A DNA stretch of 64,000 nt from Kangiellaceae bacterium (GCA_013373015.1 JABXIQ010000018.1:1-64000), one strand, 5' to 3'; positions 29,179-38,510 are shown, counted from the stretch's first letter. The notes: a model not told the origin generated them from the letters alone. A program made the numbers and translations.

Positions 29179-30243
29179 ATGAACTTATCATCCAGTCAAG
29201 CGACACACACAACATCTAAAGCCAGCAAAACGTTGGCTATAGACTGCATGGGGGGCGATTTCGGCCCCTCTGTTGTTGTTCCTGCAGCCTTAGAAGCCTT
29301 GCTGCAACATTCCGATCTAATCATTTACCTTGTGGGCCTACGCGAGGAAATTGAACCTTATATCTCACAATCCAAACGCAACTATTTTGCTGAGCGACTG
29401 CAATTAAAGTCTGCTTCAGAAGTTATTGCTATGGATGAAAAGCCTTCCCAAGCCATTCGCGGTAAGCCTGACTCTTCAATGCGTGTGAGTGTAGAGTTGG
29501 TTCGAGATGGTATTGCTGACGCTTGCATTAGCTCTGGTAATACAGGTGCTTTAATGGCTTTAGCCACTATTCTAATCGGTACTTTACCTGGCATTGAGCG
29601 TCCTGCGATTGTGGCTGAGCTGCCTAACCGTAAAGGCAAAGCTACTCATATGCTTGATCTTGGAGCCAATATTGATGCCAGTGCAGAACAATTAGCGAGT
29701 TTTGCGGTAATGGGGCATGTGTTAAGCCAAGCGGTAGATGGCCTTGATAAGCCTAAAGTGGCATTGTTGAATATTGGAGAAGAGGCAATCAAAGGTCGCG
29801 ATAGCATTAAAATTGCAGCTGATACTTTGAGCAGCTTAGAAGATCTGAATTATATCGGTTATGTTGAAGCAAACCAGCTTTTCGATGGTAATGTGGATGT
29901 TATTGTGTGTGATGGCTTCACTGGTAATAACGTTTTGAAATCATGCGAGGGAATAACACGGTTTCTCTATGATCAATTAAAAAGTGAGTTTTCTCGTAAT
30001 TGGCGTAGTAAGTTGGTTGCGGCAATGGTCAAGCCCGTGATTAAAGCATTCCAAAAACGTATCAACCCCGACCAGTATAACGGTGCAAGTCTGTTAGGAT
30101 TACGCGAAATTGTCATTAAGAGCCACGGTTCGGCAGATAAAAATGCAACCTTGTGTGCTATAAATAAGGCAATTAAGGAAATTGATAGACAAGTGCCCAC
30201 TGAAATTCAAGATAAAGTGGCAAAATTATTAGTGCATAATTGA
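29179..30243 (+). CDS. plsX: Phosphate acyltransferase PlsX
   Basis: PlsX converts acyl-ACP to acyl-phosphate, feeding PlsY in phospholipid synthesis. The 354 residues match the family. Conserved blocks: LAIDCMGGDFGPSVVVPAAL (about 19-38), SVELVRDGIADACISSGNTGALMA (about 105-128), LPNRKGKATHMLDLGANID, VALLNIGEEAIKGRD and FDGNVDVIVCDGFTGNNVLKSCEGI. The N-terminus has about a dozen extra Ser/Thr-rich residues before the usual start; no better internal start with a ribosome site is seen. It lies between rpmF and fabH in the conserved order. Confidence 0.96.
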   Translation: MNLSSSQATHTTSKASKTLAIDCMGGDFGPSVVVPAALEALLQHSDLIIYLVGLREEIEPYISQSKRNYFAERLQLKSASEVIAMDEKPSQAIRGKPDSSMRVSVELVRDGIADACISSGNTGALMALATILIGTLPGIERPAIVAELPNRKGKATHMLDLGANIDASAEQLASFAVMGHVLSQAVDGLDKPKVALLNIGEEAIKGRDSIKIAADTLSSLEDLNYIGYVEANQLFDGNVDVIVCDGFTGNNVLKSCEGITRFLYDQLKSEFSRNWRSKLVAAMVKPVIKAFQKRINPDQYNGASLLGLREIVIKSHGSADKNATLCAINKAIKEIDRQVPTEIQDKVAKLLVHN

Positions 30244-30448
30244 TGTTAGGCATAAAGCAAAGTTTTCACTAAAAATGCTTTTTCTCCAATCTGCTTAGGG
30301 TCATAATGGTTGCAGTTGTGGTGATATTCGATGACCACAAGTTTAAAAAGTATTTTGAAATATAAGTATAACGATTAATAAATTTATAACTGAAATAGCT
30401 TTCAGTGAGGAAAGTGTTTTCAGGTTGATAGATGAAAAGGTAGATAGT

Positions 30449-31411
30449 GTGAAATATTCTAGAATTCTTGGTATGGGAAGTTACCTACCAGAAAAAGTGT
30501 TAACTAACGCGGATTTAGAAAAAATTGTTGAAACATCTGATGAGTGGATAACTGAGCGTACAGGAATTAAAAAGCGCCATATTGCAGGCGATGATCAAAG
30601 TGCATCTGCTCTTGGTATTATTGCAGCGCAGAGAGCTCTTGAAGATGCGGGCATTAAAGGTTCCGATATTGACATGATTATCGTAGGCACTGCCACCCCA
30701 GATAAAATGTTCCCTGGAACTGCTTGTTATATAGGTGACGCAATTGGTGCAAATGGTGCTCCAGCTTTTGACGTTACTGCTGCTTGTCCTGGTTTTGTTT
30801 TTGGTCTCAGTATTGCAGATCAGTATATTAAAACTGGTTTTGCAAAGAATGTTTTAGTGGTTGGCACAGAGGTTTTATCCCGATTAATGAACTGGGAGGA
30901 TAGAACAACCTGTGTGATTTTTGGCGATGGAGCAGGTGCTGCGGTATTAACCGCTAGTGATGAGCCTGGCATCTTATCGACGCACATTCATTCCGACGGT
31001 TCTTACGGCGAGCTATTATTTGGTAATAATGGCATTCGTGGACAGCTAGGTGACTATCCTGAGCCGCAAATAGTGATGCGTGGTAATGAAGTATTTAAAG
31101 TTGCCGTTAAAACTTTGAGTGCTATTGTCGATGAAACCCTAGAAGCCAATAATATGCAAAAAGAAGATATTGATTGGTTAATTCCGCACCAAGCCAATAT
31201 TCGTATTATCCAAGCCACAGCCAAGAAATTAGGTGCATCAATGGATAAGGTTGTCGTTGCGGTTGACCGCCATGGCAATACTTCCAGTGCATCAATCCCA
31301 TTAGCCATGAAAGAAGCGATTGATGATGGCCGTATTCAACGCGGTGATGTGTGTTTGTTGGAGAGCTTCGGAGGTGGGTTTACTTGGGGTTCCGCCCTCA
31401 TAAAATATTAA
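30449..31411 (+). CDS. fabH: Beta-ketoacyl-ACP synthase III FabH
   Basis: FabH condenses acetyl-CoA with malonyl-ACP to start fatty-acid synthesis. The catalytic triad is complete: C113 (DVTAACPGF), H247 (LIPHQANIR) and N277 ([11 protein letters not shown]). The start is set at GTG 30449: it gives 320 residues beginning [14 protein letters not shown], aligned with E. coli MYTKIIGTGSYLP, and has AAAAGG eight bases upstream. An in-frame TTG at 30425 would add eight residues. A 205-bp gap without a gene separates it from plsX, longer than usual, which suggests its own promoter. Confidence 0.95.
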   Translation: MKYSRILGMGSYLPEKVLTNADLEKIVETSDEWITERTGIKKRHIAGDDQSASALGIIAAQRALEDAGIKGSDIDMIIVGTATPDKMFPGTACYIGDAIGANGAPAFDVTAACPGFVFGLSIADQYIKTGFAKNVLVVGTEVLSRLMNWEDRTTCVIFGDGAGAAVLTASDEPGILSTHIHSDGSYGELLFGNNGIRGQLGDYPEPQIVMRGNEVFKVAVKTLSAIVDETLEANNMQKEDIDWLIPHQANIRIIQATAKKLGASMDKVVVAVDRHGNTSSASIPLAMKEAIDDGRIQRGDVCLLESFGGGFTWGSALIKY

Positions 31412-31547
31412 AATTGTTGCGCGTTGCCAATGCTTTGTTATAAATCATTTCAAAAATGCTCATTTAGAATAACTAAACTGCGCGTTTTGAAATAATTTAT
31501 GCCGTGCCTTGGCTAGCTCGATAATTTTAAGGTTGAGTTAATTAGTT

Positions 31548-31591
31548 ATTCCCGCGTGACCAAAGGAAATCCTTTTAGAAAAAGCGGGGAT
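31548..31591. repeat. Compound hairpin related to the ATTCCCGC palindrome
   Basis: Arms ATTCCCGC (31548-31555) and GCGGGGAT (31584-31591, one G-T pair) enclose an inner hairpin AAAGG-AAAT-CCTTT (562-575 of the same kilobase). The outer arms match the palindrome at 36533-36556, so this may be a variant of the same REP-like element. It lies in the 263-bp gap between fabH and fabD, in which nothing else is recognised. Confidence 0.5.
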
Positions 31592-31674
31592 CCTTTAAAC
31601 CTTCGAATATCGAATTAACATTAAAATAAAATTACAACCAATTGTTTAATAAGAAAATTTAAGAAATTATCATT

Positions 31675-32604
31675 ATGAGTAAAACAGCTTTTGTATTTCC
31701 AGGCCAAGGTTCGCAGTCAGTAGGGATGTTGGCAGACTTGGCGGATAAATATCCAATTATAGAAGATACTTTTGTCGAGGCTTCTGATGCACTAGGTTAT
31801 GACTTGTGGCATCTGGTGCAAAAAGATGAAGATGGCAAGTTAAGCCAAACAGAATACACCCAGCCTGCATTATTAACAGCTAGCGTGGCTTTGTGGCGTT
31901 TGTGGGACGATGAAGGTGGAGCCAAACCTGATTATCTTGCTGGACACAGCTTGGGCGAGTACAGCGCTTTAGTTGCCGCTGGCGTTATAAAATTAGCCGA
32001 TGCAGTGAAGTTGGTAGAGGCGCGTGGCCAGTTTATGCAGCAAGCGGTACCCGCTGGTACTGGTAAAATGGCTGCTATCATTGGCTTAGATGACGAAAAA
32101 GTTCGTGAAGCATGTGCTACCGCTGCTAATGGTGAGGTGGTTGAAGCCGTTAATTATAATTCACCCGGCCAAGTGGTTATTGCTGGCTCAGCTGATGCGG
32201 TTGAGCGTGCTATGGAAGCCTGTAAAGATGCTGGTGCTAAACGTGCATTACCATTACCTGTAAGTGTTCCTTCACACTGTGCCTTAATGAAGCCAGCCGC
32301 AGAGCAATTATCACAAAAGCTTGAAAACACAGAGTTTTCAGCACCAACTTTTGCGGTTATTAATAACGTAGATGTGGCTATTGAAAATGATCCTGATGCT
32401 ATTAAAAGTGCTTTAATTCGTCAGTTGTATAGCCCAGTACGTTGGACAGAAACGATTCAGTTGTTAGCAAAAGAAGCCACAGAGAGCTTGTATGAATGTG
32501 GACCAGGCAATGTATTGTGTGGTTTGGCAAAACGTATAGATAGAAGTGTTAGCGCGACTCCGCTGGCATCTTTAGACAAATTTGAAGCAGCTTTAGACAA
32601 TTAA
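31675..32604 (+). CDS. fabD: Malonyl-CoA:ACP transacylase FabD
   Basis: FabD loads malonyl groups onto ACP. It has 309 residues (E. coli 309). The oxyanion glutamine lies in FPGQGSQSVGM (Q11), the nucleophile serine in AGHSLGEYSALVAAG (S92), the conserved arginine in KLVEARGQFMQ, and the active histidine in VPSHCALM (about 201). It is followed by fabG after 45 bp and should be co-transcribed with it. Confidence 0.97.
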   Translation: MSKTAFVFPGQGSQSVGMLADLADKYPIIEDTFVEASDALGYDLWHLVQKDEDGKLSQTEYTQPALLTASVALWRLWDDEGGAKPDYLAGHSLGEYSALVAAGVIKLADAVKLVEARGQFMQQAVPAGTGKMAAIIGLDDEKVREACATAANGEVVEAVNYNSPGQVVIAGSADAVERAMEACKDAGAKRALPLPVSVPSHCALMKPAAEQLSQKLENTEFSAPTFAVINNVDVAIENDPDAIKSALIRQLYSPVRWTETIQLLAKEATESLYECGPGNVLCGLAKRIDRSVSATPLASLDKFEAALDN

Positions 32605-32649
32605 TATTAACCGTCTAAAACAAGCATAAAGAATAAATGGGGAATAACC

Positions 32650-33402
32650 ATGAGTGAAAACTTATCCGATAAAATTGCTTTAGTGACTGGCGCTAGCCGT
32701 GGTATTGGGCAAGCGATTGCACATCGTTTAGCACAATCGGGAGCTACGGTAATTGGTACTGCCACCTCAGATACAGGTGCAGAGAAAATCACCGAAAACT
32801 TTAAAGCCGCAGGCTTAAATGGTGTAGGAATGTGCTTAAACGTTACTGATCTTGAAAGCATTGAAAGCGTATTGGACACTATCAAAGGCGAATTTGGTTC
32901 AACTCCGCATATTCTTGTGAACAATGCAGGAGTTACTCGCGATAATCTATTAATGCGTATGAAAGACGATGAGTGGGAGACTATTATGAACACCAATTTG
33001 ACTTCGGTGTTCCGTCTTTCAAAAGCTTGTCTTAGAGGAATGATGAAAGCTAAATGGGGCAGAATTGTTACCATTGGTTCAGTCGTTGGTACTATGGGCA
33101 ACCCAGGCCAGTCAAACTATTCTGCAGCCAAAGCTGGCTTGATTGGTTTCTCTAAATCACTAGCCCGTGAAATTGGTTCGCGCGGAATTACCGTCAATGT
33201 CGTTGCTCCAGGATTTATTGATACGGATATGACCAAAGCATTAACTGATGAGCAGCGCAAAGTGATGCTTGATCAGGTGCCAATGGTGCGTTTGGGTTCT
33301 CCAGAAGATATTGCTAGCGCGGTGAATTTCTTGGCATCAGATGATGCGGGTTATATTACTGGTGAGACAATAAACGTTAATGGCGGTATGCACATGATTT
33401 AG
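32650..33402 (+). CDS. fabG: 3-oxoacyl-ACP reductase FabG
   Basis: FabG reduces 3-ketoacyl-ACP with NADPH in the elongation cycle. This 250-residue short-chain dehydrogenase has the cofactor motif TGASRGIGQAIA (13-24), NNAG (91-94), and the catalytic residues S144 (TIGSVVG), Y157 and K161 (SNYSAAKAG). It ends AGYITGETINVNGGMHMI, as typical FabG does. GGGGAA precedes the ATG by a suitable distance. In related genomes acpP follows directly; here 1.45 kb of repeats and two small genes intervene. Confidence 0.97.
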   Translation: MSENLSDKIALVTGASRGIGQAIAHRLAQSGATVIGTATSDTGAEKITENFKAAGLNGVGMCLNVTDLESIESVLDTIKGEFGSTPHILVNNAGVTRDNLLMRMKDDEWETIMNTNLTSVFRLSKACLRGMMKAKWGRIVTIGSVVGTMGNPGQSNYSAAKAGLIGFSKSLAREIGSRGITVNVVAPGFIDTDMTKALTDEQRKVMLDQVPMVRLGSPEDIASAVNFLASDDAGYITGETINVNGGMHMI

Positions 33403-33422
33403 AGACATCTTTTGTCGCCTGA

Positions 33423-33822
33423 CTTTGTTCTAATCAAGAATTTATCGCATCATGTGTTAACTACACACTCAGCTCAAAATTTTTGATTAAGCCTCGTCAG
33501 TTCAACAAAAATCTTGTCTCTAAATTGTGAACTTAAGAATTGCTTTGTTATCTTGGTTAATTTTTCTCATCATGTACTTGATGTACACTCAGCTCAAAAT
33601 TAGCCAAGATGCCGCGCAACTCATTCAAAAATTACGGCTTAGATAAATTTAGAGTGATTATTTTCGCTTCTAGCTTCGTTACGCAGACTAAATTTTGTAA
33701 ATCATGAGTAATTACTCATTAAAAATTTAGTCTGCAAGCCGTGCCAGTACCTATAATACTCGGCTCAAAATGGTTTTCAGTAGTAAACTTCGTTACCCTG
33801 ATTAAATTTTTCTAATCATGGA
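33423..33822. repeat. Tandem array of hairpin-forming repeats (about 114-120 bp period)
   Basis: This gene-free stretch holds three clear units and a decayed fourth. Units 1 and 2 share CTTTGTT (33423, 33543), CATCATGT (33448, 33568) and the 15-mer CACTCAGCTCAAAAT (33466, 33586), all exactly 120 bp apart. Units 3 and 4 share CTTCGTTAC (33674, 33788), 114 bp apart. Each unit is a hairpin: unit 1 TAATCAA/TTGATTA (33431/33483); unit 2 a 15-bp stem (33550-33564 with 33596-33610); unit 3 a perfect 14-bp stem (33683-33696 with 33722-33735) whose loop holds a perfect 16-bp palindrome (33704-33719). Stem sequences differ but pairing is kept. No protein is encoded. Confidence 0.75.
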
Positions 33823-34320
33823 TTATTCATCCATCTTAGAAAAAATACCAATAGCGATCATTAAAATACCGCATAGAATACTAATTGGACCAAAGACATT
33901 TAGCCCCCAATGGTTTTGATAAAACCAATCCCCATCTCTAATTGATAGTGAGCCATAGATAGATATTAAAAAACCGAATACGATTAAAAAGGTTCTAAGT
34001 AGATTCTTAGATTTTGTAGAATACTCTTTCTGAACGTTTGTTTGCCCTTTCTGGTTTTCAATAACTTGTTCGTAATCGCCTAGAGCTTCACTTTTTCCAT
34101 AATGATTCCATCGTTTTTGCTGCAAATGAGAAGGGCTAGGTGCAGGAGGTTGCCATACAAACCAGACAAAATAAATGAGTGCGCCTAAATAGGGAATGAG
34201 TAAAAGAATAATAGTTAATAGTTGAGTTAATTTACCAGTTCTGGTAAACCCACCTCTTAAGGAAAAATGCAGTAAACATAGAGCGTTTATTGCAAAGCCG
34301 ATGACTATTCCTAGATTCAT
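33823..34320 (-). CDS. Hypothetical membrane protein, four membrane segments
   Basis: A 165-residue protein of no recognised family. Predicted membrane segments: about 3-20 (LGIVIGFAINALCLLHFSL), 33-54 (LLTIILLLIPYLGALIYFVWFVW), 109-125 (LLRTFLIVFGFLISIYG) and 141-160 (LNVFGPISILCGILMIAIGIF). A hydrophilic loop of about 50 residues (QPPAPSPSHLQQKRWNHYGKSEAL...) lies between the two pairs. It sits between fabG and acpP on the opposite strand, downstream-facing the hairpin array, and looks like a later insertion into the fab cluster. No function is proposed. Confidence 0.6.
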   Translation of the reverse strand: MNLGIVIGFAINALCLLHFSLRGGFTRTGKLTQLLTIILLLIPYLGALIYFVWFVWQPPAPSPSHLQQKRWNHYGKSEALGDYEQVIENQKGQTNVQKEYSTKSKNLLRTFLIVFGFLISIYGSLSIRDGDWFYQNHWGLNVFGPISILCGILMIAIGIFSKMDE

Positions 34321-34419
34321 AAGTTTTATAATTATTAAGCTTAATGCTATGTTGGCACAACCTAGTGCTTTGAGTCAAAATATAAGCTTTGGACTAAGAA
34401 TTTATTGAGTATAGCAAGA

Positions 34420-34629
34420 ATGATTATTAGAATTTTTTTACCCTTACTTTTAACACTATATGCCAGTAGTTTATTTGCAGGCGCCACTAATTCTTTGCAT
34501 GGACTCGGCAGCATCTACAAACTAATATTTATCATTCTTGCGGTCGTGATAGTAATTGTTGGGTGGCTTATCTACAGCTCAAAGCAAATGAAGAAGCTCA
34601 ATAAACGGTCGGATCAAACAGAAAAATAG
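34420..34629 (+). CDS. Small hypothetical membrane protein
   Basis: From ATG 34420 the product has 69 residues: a signal-like first segment (MIIRIFLPLLLTLYASSLFAG), a short outside stretch and a second segment (LIFIILAVVIVIVGWLIY), then a basic tail (SSKQMKKLNKRSDQTEK). An in-frame TTG at 34405 is an alternative start. The ribosome site is poor. Two hydrophobic segments with a proper charge bias support a real protein, but no family is recognised. It is divergent from the other small membrane-protein gene across 99 bp. Confidence 0.5.
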   Translation: MIIRIFLPLLLTLYASSLFAGATNSLHGLGSIYKLIFIILAVVIVIVGWLIYSSKQMKKLNKRSDQTEK

Positions 34630-34854
34630 TATTCAAACCTAGCACCTTGAAATCCAAAACATAACCCCAACATTAAATTTCTATGATATTGGGCACTTTT
34701 TGCTTAAAATAGCGTCCATATCATGTATTGTGTGAAACCTTGATGCAGGTCAGACCTTTTGCATAAAAATAGCATTCGGGCTTGCAACTTTGCTCAGTTT
34801 AACTAAACTACCCACGCAATACGTTAATTGCGTAAATACGAGGATTTAAAACAG

Positions 34855-35094
34855 ATGAGTAATATCGAAGAACGCGTTAAGAACATTGTTGTTGAACAAC
34901 TTGGCGTTAAAGAAGATGAAGTAACTGCTGAAGCATCGTTTGTGGATGATTTAGGCGCTGATTCATTAGACACTGTTGAGTTAGTAATGGCTTTAGAAGA
35001 AGAGTTTGATACTGAGATTCCTGATGAGGAAGCTGAGAAAATCAATACTGTTCAAGCAGCTATTGACTACATCAAGGCAAATGTTGACGCGTAA
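34855..35094 (+). CDS. acpP: Acyl carrier protein
   Basis: ACP carries growing acyl chains on a phosphopantetheine arm. The 79-residue acidic protein ([23 protein letters not shown]) has the attachment serine in [21 protein letters not shown] (S37) and ends [13 protein letters not shown] 34855 is the universal start and has AGGA at 34841-34844; the frame extends upstream without conserved residues. A candidate promoter is TTGCAA (34782-34787), 16 bp, TAAACT (34804-34809). acpP is usually very highly expressed and here has 225 bp of its own upstream sequence. Confidence 0.97.
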   Translation: MSNIEERVKNIVVEQLGVKEDEVTAEASFVDDLGADSLDTVELVMALEEEFDTEIPDEEAEKINTVQAAIDYIKANVDA

Positions 35095-35275
35095 TTAGGC
35101 TCGTCTGCAATACATTCGTCATCTATTTGTAAAGACGGCGAAATATTTATGGGTAAAATACGAAAGTGTTTTGCCCATTTGTTTTTTAGGACACTGTATT
35201 TTTCAAACGGTTGTCTTAGACTTGATGGTAACTGATAATAGAATAAGCTCGTGAACAGCGGAAGAGGTGGCTTTT

Positions 35276-36514
35276 TTGAGTAAGCGTAGAGTTGTAGTGA
35301 CAGGTTTGGGTATGTTAAGCCCTTTGGGTAATAACGTACAAGATTCTTGGGACGGTATTTTAGCAGCCAAAAGTGGCGCAAACATGATTGAGGACTTTGA
35401 TGCGACTAATCTAAGCACTCGTTTCGTGTGCTCAGTGAAGAATTTCGATGCAGAGCCTGTTATTGCTAAAAAAGATGCCCGTAAGATGGATATCTTTATC
35501 CAATACGGGATAGTTGCTGGTGCACAGGCTTGGCAAGACTCAGGTTTGGAAGTAACCGAGCAAAACGCAAAGCGTATTGGTGCTTGTGTAGGCGCTGGTA
35601 TTGGCGGAATGCATACCATTGAAGACACGACTATTTTGAATCATGAGCGCGGCCCACGCCGTATTTCACCTTTTTTCATTCCAGGCTCAATCATCAACAT
35701 GATTTCTGGCCATTTATCGATTAAATATGGCTTAAAAGGCCCAAATATTTCGATTGTGACTGCTTGTACTACTGGGGTTCATGCGATTGGTCATGCTGCT
35801 CGTATGATTGCTTATGGCGATGCTGATGCGATGATTGCTGGTGGCGCAGAAAAAGGCTCAAGCCCAGTGTCTATTGGTGGTTTTGCTGCGGCTAAAGCAC
35901 TTTCTACACGTAATGATAATCCGCACGCTGCATCACGCCCTTGGGATAAAGACCGTGACGGTTTTGTGATGGGGGACGGTGCAGGCGTTATGGTGCTAGA
36001 AGAGTATGAGCATGCAAAAGCTCGTGGCGCTAAAATTTACGCTGAATTAACGGGTTTTGGGATGAGTGGTGATGCGTTCCACATTACTTCGCCGCCAGCA
36101 GACGGCGAGGGCGCTGCTAGCGCTATGGTGAATGCACTGAACGATGCTGGCATGAATGCTGAGCAAGTGCAGTATATCAATGCTCATGGTACTTCAACGC
36201 CTGCAGGTGATTTAGCTGAGACTAATGCGGTTAAAACTGTCTTTGGCGATGCGGCCTATAAAACCATGGTTAGCTCTACTAAATCAATGACAGGACACTT
36301 ATTGGGTGCTGCAGGAGCTGTAGAAGCGATTTTCAGCGTATTAGCGCTTCGCGATCAAGTCGCTCCACCAACCACTAATCTTGATAATCCTGATGAGGGT
36401 TGCGACTTGGATTACGTGCCGCACACAGCTCGTGATGCGAAAATTGATAATGTTCTATGCAACTCTTTCGGTTTTGGTGGAACTAACGGTTCGTTACTTT
36501 TCAGTAAAATTTAA
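35276..36514 (+). CDS. fabF: Beta-ketoacyl-ACP synthase II FabF
   Basis: FabF elongates fatty acids and, with temperature, the C16:1 to C18:1 step. The active site is complete: C164 ([10 protein letters not shown]), histidines in [11 protein letters not shown] and [12 protein letters not shown]. The start is a rare TTG at 35276: it gives 412 residues beginning [19 protein letters not shown], identical in register to E. coli [19 protein letters not shown], and AAGAGG (35262-35267) is eight bases away. A GTG at 35267 overlaps that ribosome site and is rejected. It follows acpP after 181 bp. Confidence 0.96.
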   Translation: MSKRRVVVTGLGMLSPLGNNVQDSWDGILAAKSGANMIEDFDATNLSTRFVCSVKNFDAEPVIAKKDARKMDIFIQYGIVAGAQAWQDSGLEVTEQNAKRIGACVGAGIGGMHTIEDTTILNHERGPRRISPFFIPGSIINMISGHLSIKYGLKGPNISIVTACTTGVHAIGHAARMIAYGDADAMIAGGAEKGSSPVSIGGFAAAKALSTRNDNPHAASRPWDKDRDGFVMGDGAGVMVLEEYEHAKARGAKIYAELTGFGMSGDAFHITSPPADGEGAASAMVNALNDAGMNAEQVQYINAHGTSTPAGDLAETNAVKTVFGDAAYKTMVSSTKSMTGHLLGAAGAVEAIFSVLALRDQVAPPTTNLDNPDEGCDLDYVPHTARDAKIDNVLCNSFGFGGTNGSLLFSKI

Positions 36515-36532
36515 GCCTTTCAGATATTCAGG

Positions 36533-36556
36533 TCATTCCCGCGCAAGCGGGAATGA
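36533..36556. repeat. REP-like perfect palindrome after fabF
   Basis: TCATTCCCGC (36533-36542) and GCGGGAATGA (36547-36556) form a perfect 10-bp stem with loop GCAA. Elements of this form (ATTCCCGC..GCGGGAAT) are dispersed intergenic repeats in many proteobacteria. No T-run follows, so it is not a standard terminator, though it could stabilise the fabF 3' end. A related sequence lies at 31548-31591. Confidence 0.65.
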
Positions 36557-36650
36557 TTCTTATCGTAAAGACTAAAGGTGGTTTTAGTTTCTTTTTTATT
36601 ATCATAATTTCCGTTATGATTTGATCATTAAAACAATCCTATAAATATTA

Positions 36651-37487
36651 ATGACTTATTGGCTTAACGGAAAACCTGCTAGCGAGATAGCGATCGATGA
36701 TCGTGGTTTACTCTATGGCGATGGTTTTTTCAGCACCATAAAAGTTATTGATAATAAGGTTGAGCGCTGGCCACTGCACCTTGATCGTATAAGCCACAGT
36801 GCTGATATATTAGACTTTCCAGCAATTGATATTGATCAGCTACAACACGAAATCCGAGATTTTATTGCCGCTCAAGAAGATAGTGATGGGATCATTCGTT
36901 TAACCATTAGTCGAGGTTCAAATTCAATTGGAGTTCGTGGCTACCAAACACCAGAACAACCAAACATTCGTCGGATCTTGAGTTGGTCAAAATTACCATC
37001 TTTTAAACAATTGAGCCAAGGTGTTCAATTAAGCATTAGCCAAATGCCTATATCTATTAATAAAGCACTGGCAGGCGTTAAGCATTTGAATCGTTTAGAT
37101 CAGGTGTTGGCGCAAAAAGATATCGTGAAGGGATGTTTCGATACTCTAATGCTTGCAGATGACGTTGTGATTTGTGGCAGTAAAACCAATGTGTATTTTC
37201 ATGTCAATGGCCATTGGCTAACCCCAAAACTCAACAAAGCAGGGGTCAATGGTACGGTTCGACGCTGGTTGCTGGCTACTCAAGATAATGTCTATCCATC
37301 AAAATTTGGCTTGGAAATCCTCAAAAGAGCCGACTACTGCTTGGTATCTAATGCGTTAATCGGTATCATTCCTGTCACAAGCATAATAACCCATGGGAAA
37401 AAGCCTAAAGAGTACCGTTTTGAGATTTATCCTCAGCTGTCAGAGCTACAAAACGCCTACAGTGAAAACGCTCTTTATCGCCTATAA
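36651..37487 (+). CDS. pabC: Aminodeoxychorismate lyase PabC
   Basis: PabC forms p-aminobenzoate for folate from 4-amino-4-deoxychorismate. It is a PLP-dependent fold-type IV enzyme of 278 residues (E. coli 269). Seen: start MTYWLNGKPASEIAIDDRGLLYGDGFFSTIKV, an early R in HLDRISHS, the PLP lysine in AGVKHLNRLDQVLAQKDI and the late GVNGTVRRWLL loop. The position between fabF and mltG is the conserved one and distinguishes it from branched-chain aminotransferase and D-amino-acid transaminase paralogues. mltG begins 8 bases after the stop. Confidence 0.94.
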   Translation: MTYWLNGKPASEIAIDDRGLLYGDGFFSTIKVIDNKVERWPLHLDRISHSADILDFPAIDIDQLQHEIRDFIAAQEDSDGIIRLTISRGSNSIGVRGYQTPEQPNIRRILSWSKLPSFKQLSQGVQLSISQMPISINKALAGVKHLNRLDQVLAQKDIVKGCFDTLMLADDVVICGSKTNVYFHVNGHWLTPKLNKAGVNGTVRRWLLATQDNVYPSKFGLEILKRADYCLVSNALIGIIPVTSIITHGKKPKEYRFEIYPQLSELQNAYSENALYRL

Positions 37488-37495
37488 CATCTTCA

Positions 37496-38500
37496 ATGAA
37501 AAAAGCCTTACTGTTTTTATTATTTCTTCTTGTTTTATTTGCAGGTTTAACCGCTTATTTATGGAATGGTTACCAATCGTTTCTCAAGCAACCACTAGGC
37601 TTGGAGCAAGAGTTGTCAGTTGAAAAGGGCATGTCAGCCTATAAATTAGGCCGTCAATGGCAGTCTGACGGAGTTATCGAGCAGTTTTATTATTATCAAT
37701 TGCTGCTAAAACTAAAGCCTGAGTTGCGAGCGATAAAAGCTGGCGACTATGCGCTTGAGCCAAGTATGACGGCGCCAGAAGTGCTGCAAAAGTTAGTTGA
37801 TGGTGATGTGATTAGCTATCAATTTACCATTGTCGAAGGCTCGAATATCTATGAGTTGTTTGCCAGCATACAAAATGACCCGCGACTGGTTCGTGAGCTT
37901 GAGTCAATTGATGAGTTGAAGTTTGAGCTTGGTTTATCGGGTGGCGAGCATTTAGAAGGGATCTTTTTTGCAGAAACGTACCAATTTAACAAAGGTGATT
38001 CAGACTTAGATATTTTGCAACGTGCTAATCAACAGTTGGCAAAAGTGCTTGAAGAAGAGTGGAATAAGAAAGCTGACAATTTACCCTATAAAGATGCTTA
38101 CGAAGCCTTGATCATGGCTTCTATCATTGAAAAAGAAACCGCTGTACCAGCAGAGCGTCCTGAAATTGCTGGAGTTTTCGTGCGTCGCTTAAATAAAGCA
38201 ATGTTATTGCAAACCGATCCCACCATCATTTATGGCTTAATTGCCGATCCTAATATTGACTATGATGGCAATATTCGTCGCAAAGATATAACCAATCCGC
38301 ATCCTTGGAATACTTATGTACATGCAGGCTTACCGCCTTCACCGATTGCTATGGTTGGGCGAGAGGCCATTAATGCCGCGCTTAATCCAAAAGATGGGGA
38401 TACACTGTATTTTGTTGCCAAAGGCGATGGTAGCCATCATTTCAGCAAAACCTTAGCTGAGCATAATCGCGCAGTTCGCAAATATCAATTAAAGCGCTAG
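37496..38500 (+). CDS. mltG: Endolytic murein transglycosylase MltG
   Basis: MltG (YceG) cleaves nascent peptidoglycan strands and limits glycan length. It has 334 residues (E. coli 340). One N-terminal membrane segment (about 4-24, ALLFLLFLLVLFAGLTAYLW) is followed by a LysM-like region (about 40-105) and the catalytic YceG domain with FFAETYQF (159-164) and ASIIEKETAVPAERP; E212 corresponds to the E. coli catalytic glutamate. TDPTIIYG, NTYVHAGLPPSPI and LYFVAKGDGSHHFSKTLAEHN complete the family pattern. It is in an operon with pabC upstream and tmk 10 bp downstream. Confidence 0.95.
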   Translation: MKKALLFLLFLLVLFAGLTAYLWNGYQSFLKQPLGLEQELSVEKGMSAYKLGRQWQSDGVIEQFYYYQLLLKLKPELRAIKAGDYALEPSMTAPEVLQKLVDGDVISYQFTIVEGSNIYELFASIQNDPRLVRELESIDELKFELGLSGGEHLEGIFFAETYQFNKGDSDLDILQRANQQLAKVLEEEWNKKADNLPYKDAYEALIMASIIEKETAVPAERPEIAGVFVRRLNKAMLLQTDPTIIYGLIADPNIDYDGNIRRKDITNPHPWNTYVHAGLPPSPIAMVGREAINAALNPKDGDTLYFVAKGDGSHHFSKTLAEHNRAVRKYQLKR

Positions 38501-38510
38501 AATAGAGGTC

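Noticed and set aside
32607-33101. 164-codon minus-strand frame inside fabG
   Set aside because: Shadow of the fabG reading frame; no protein-like features.
35203-35628. 141-codon minus-strand frame over the start of fabF
   Set aside because: Antisense to fabF conserved N-terminus; composition is that of a complementary-frame artefact.
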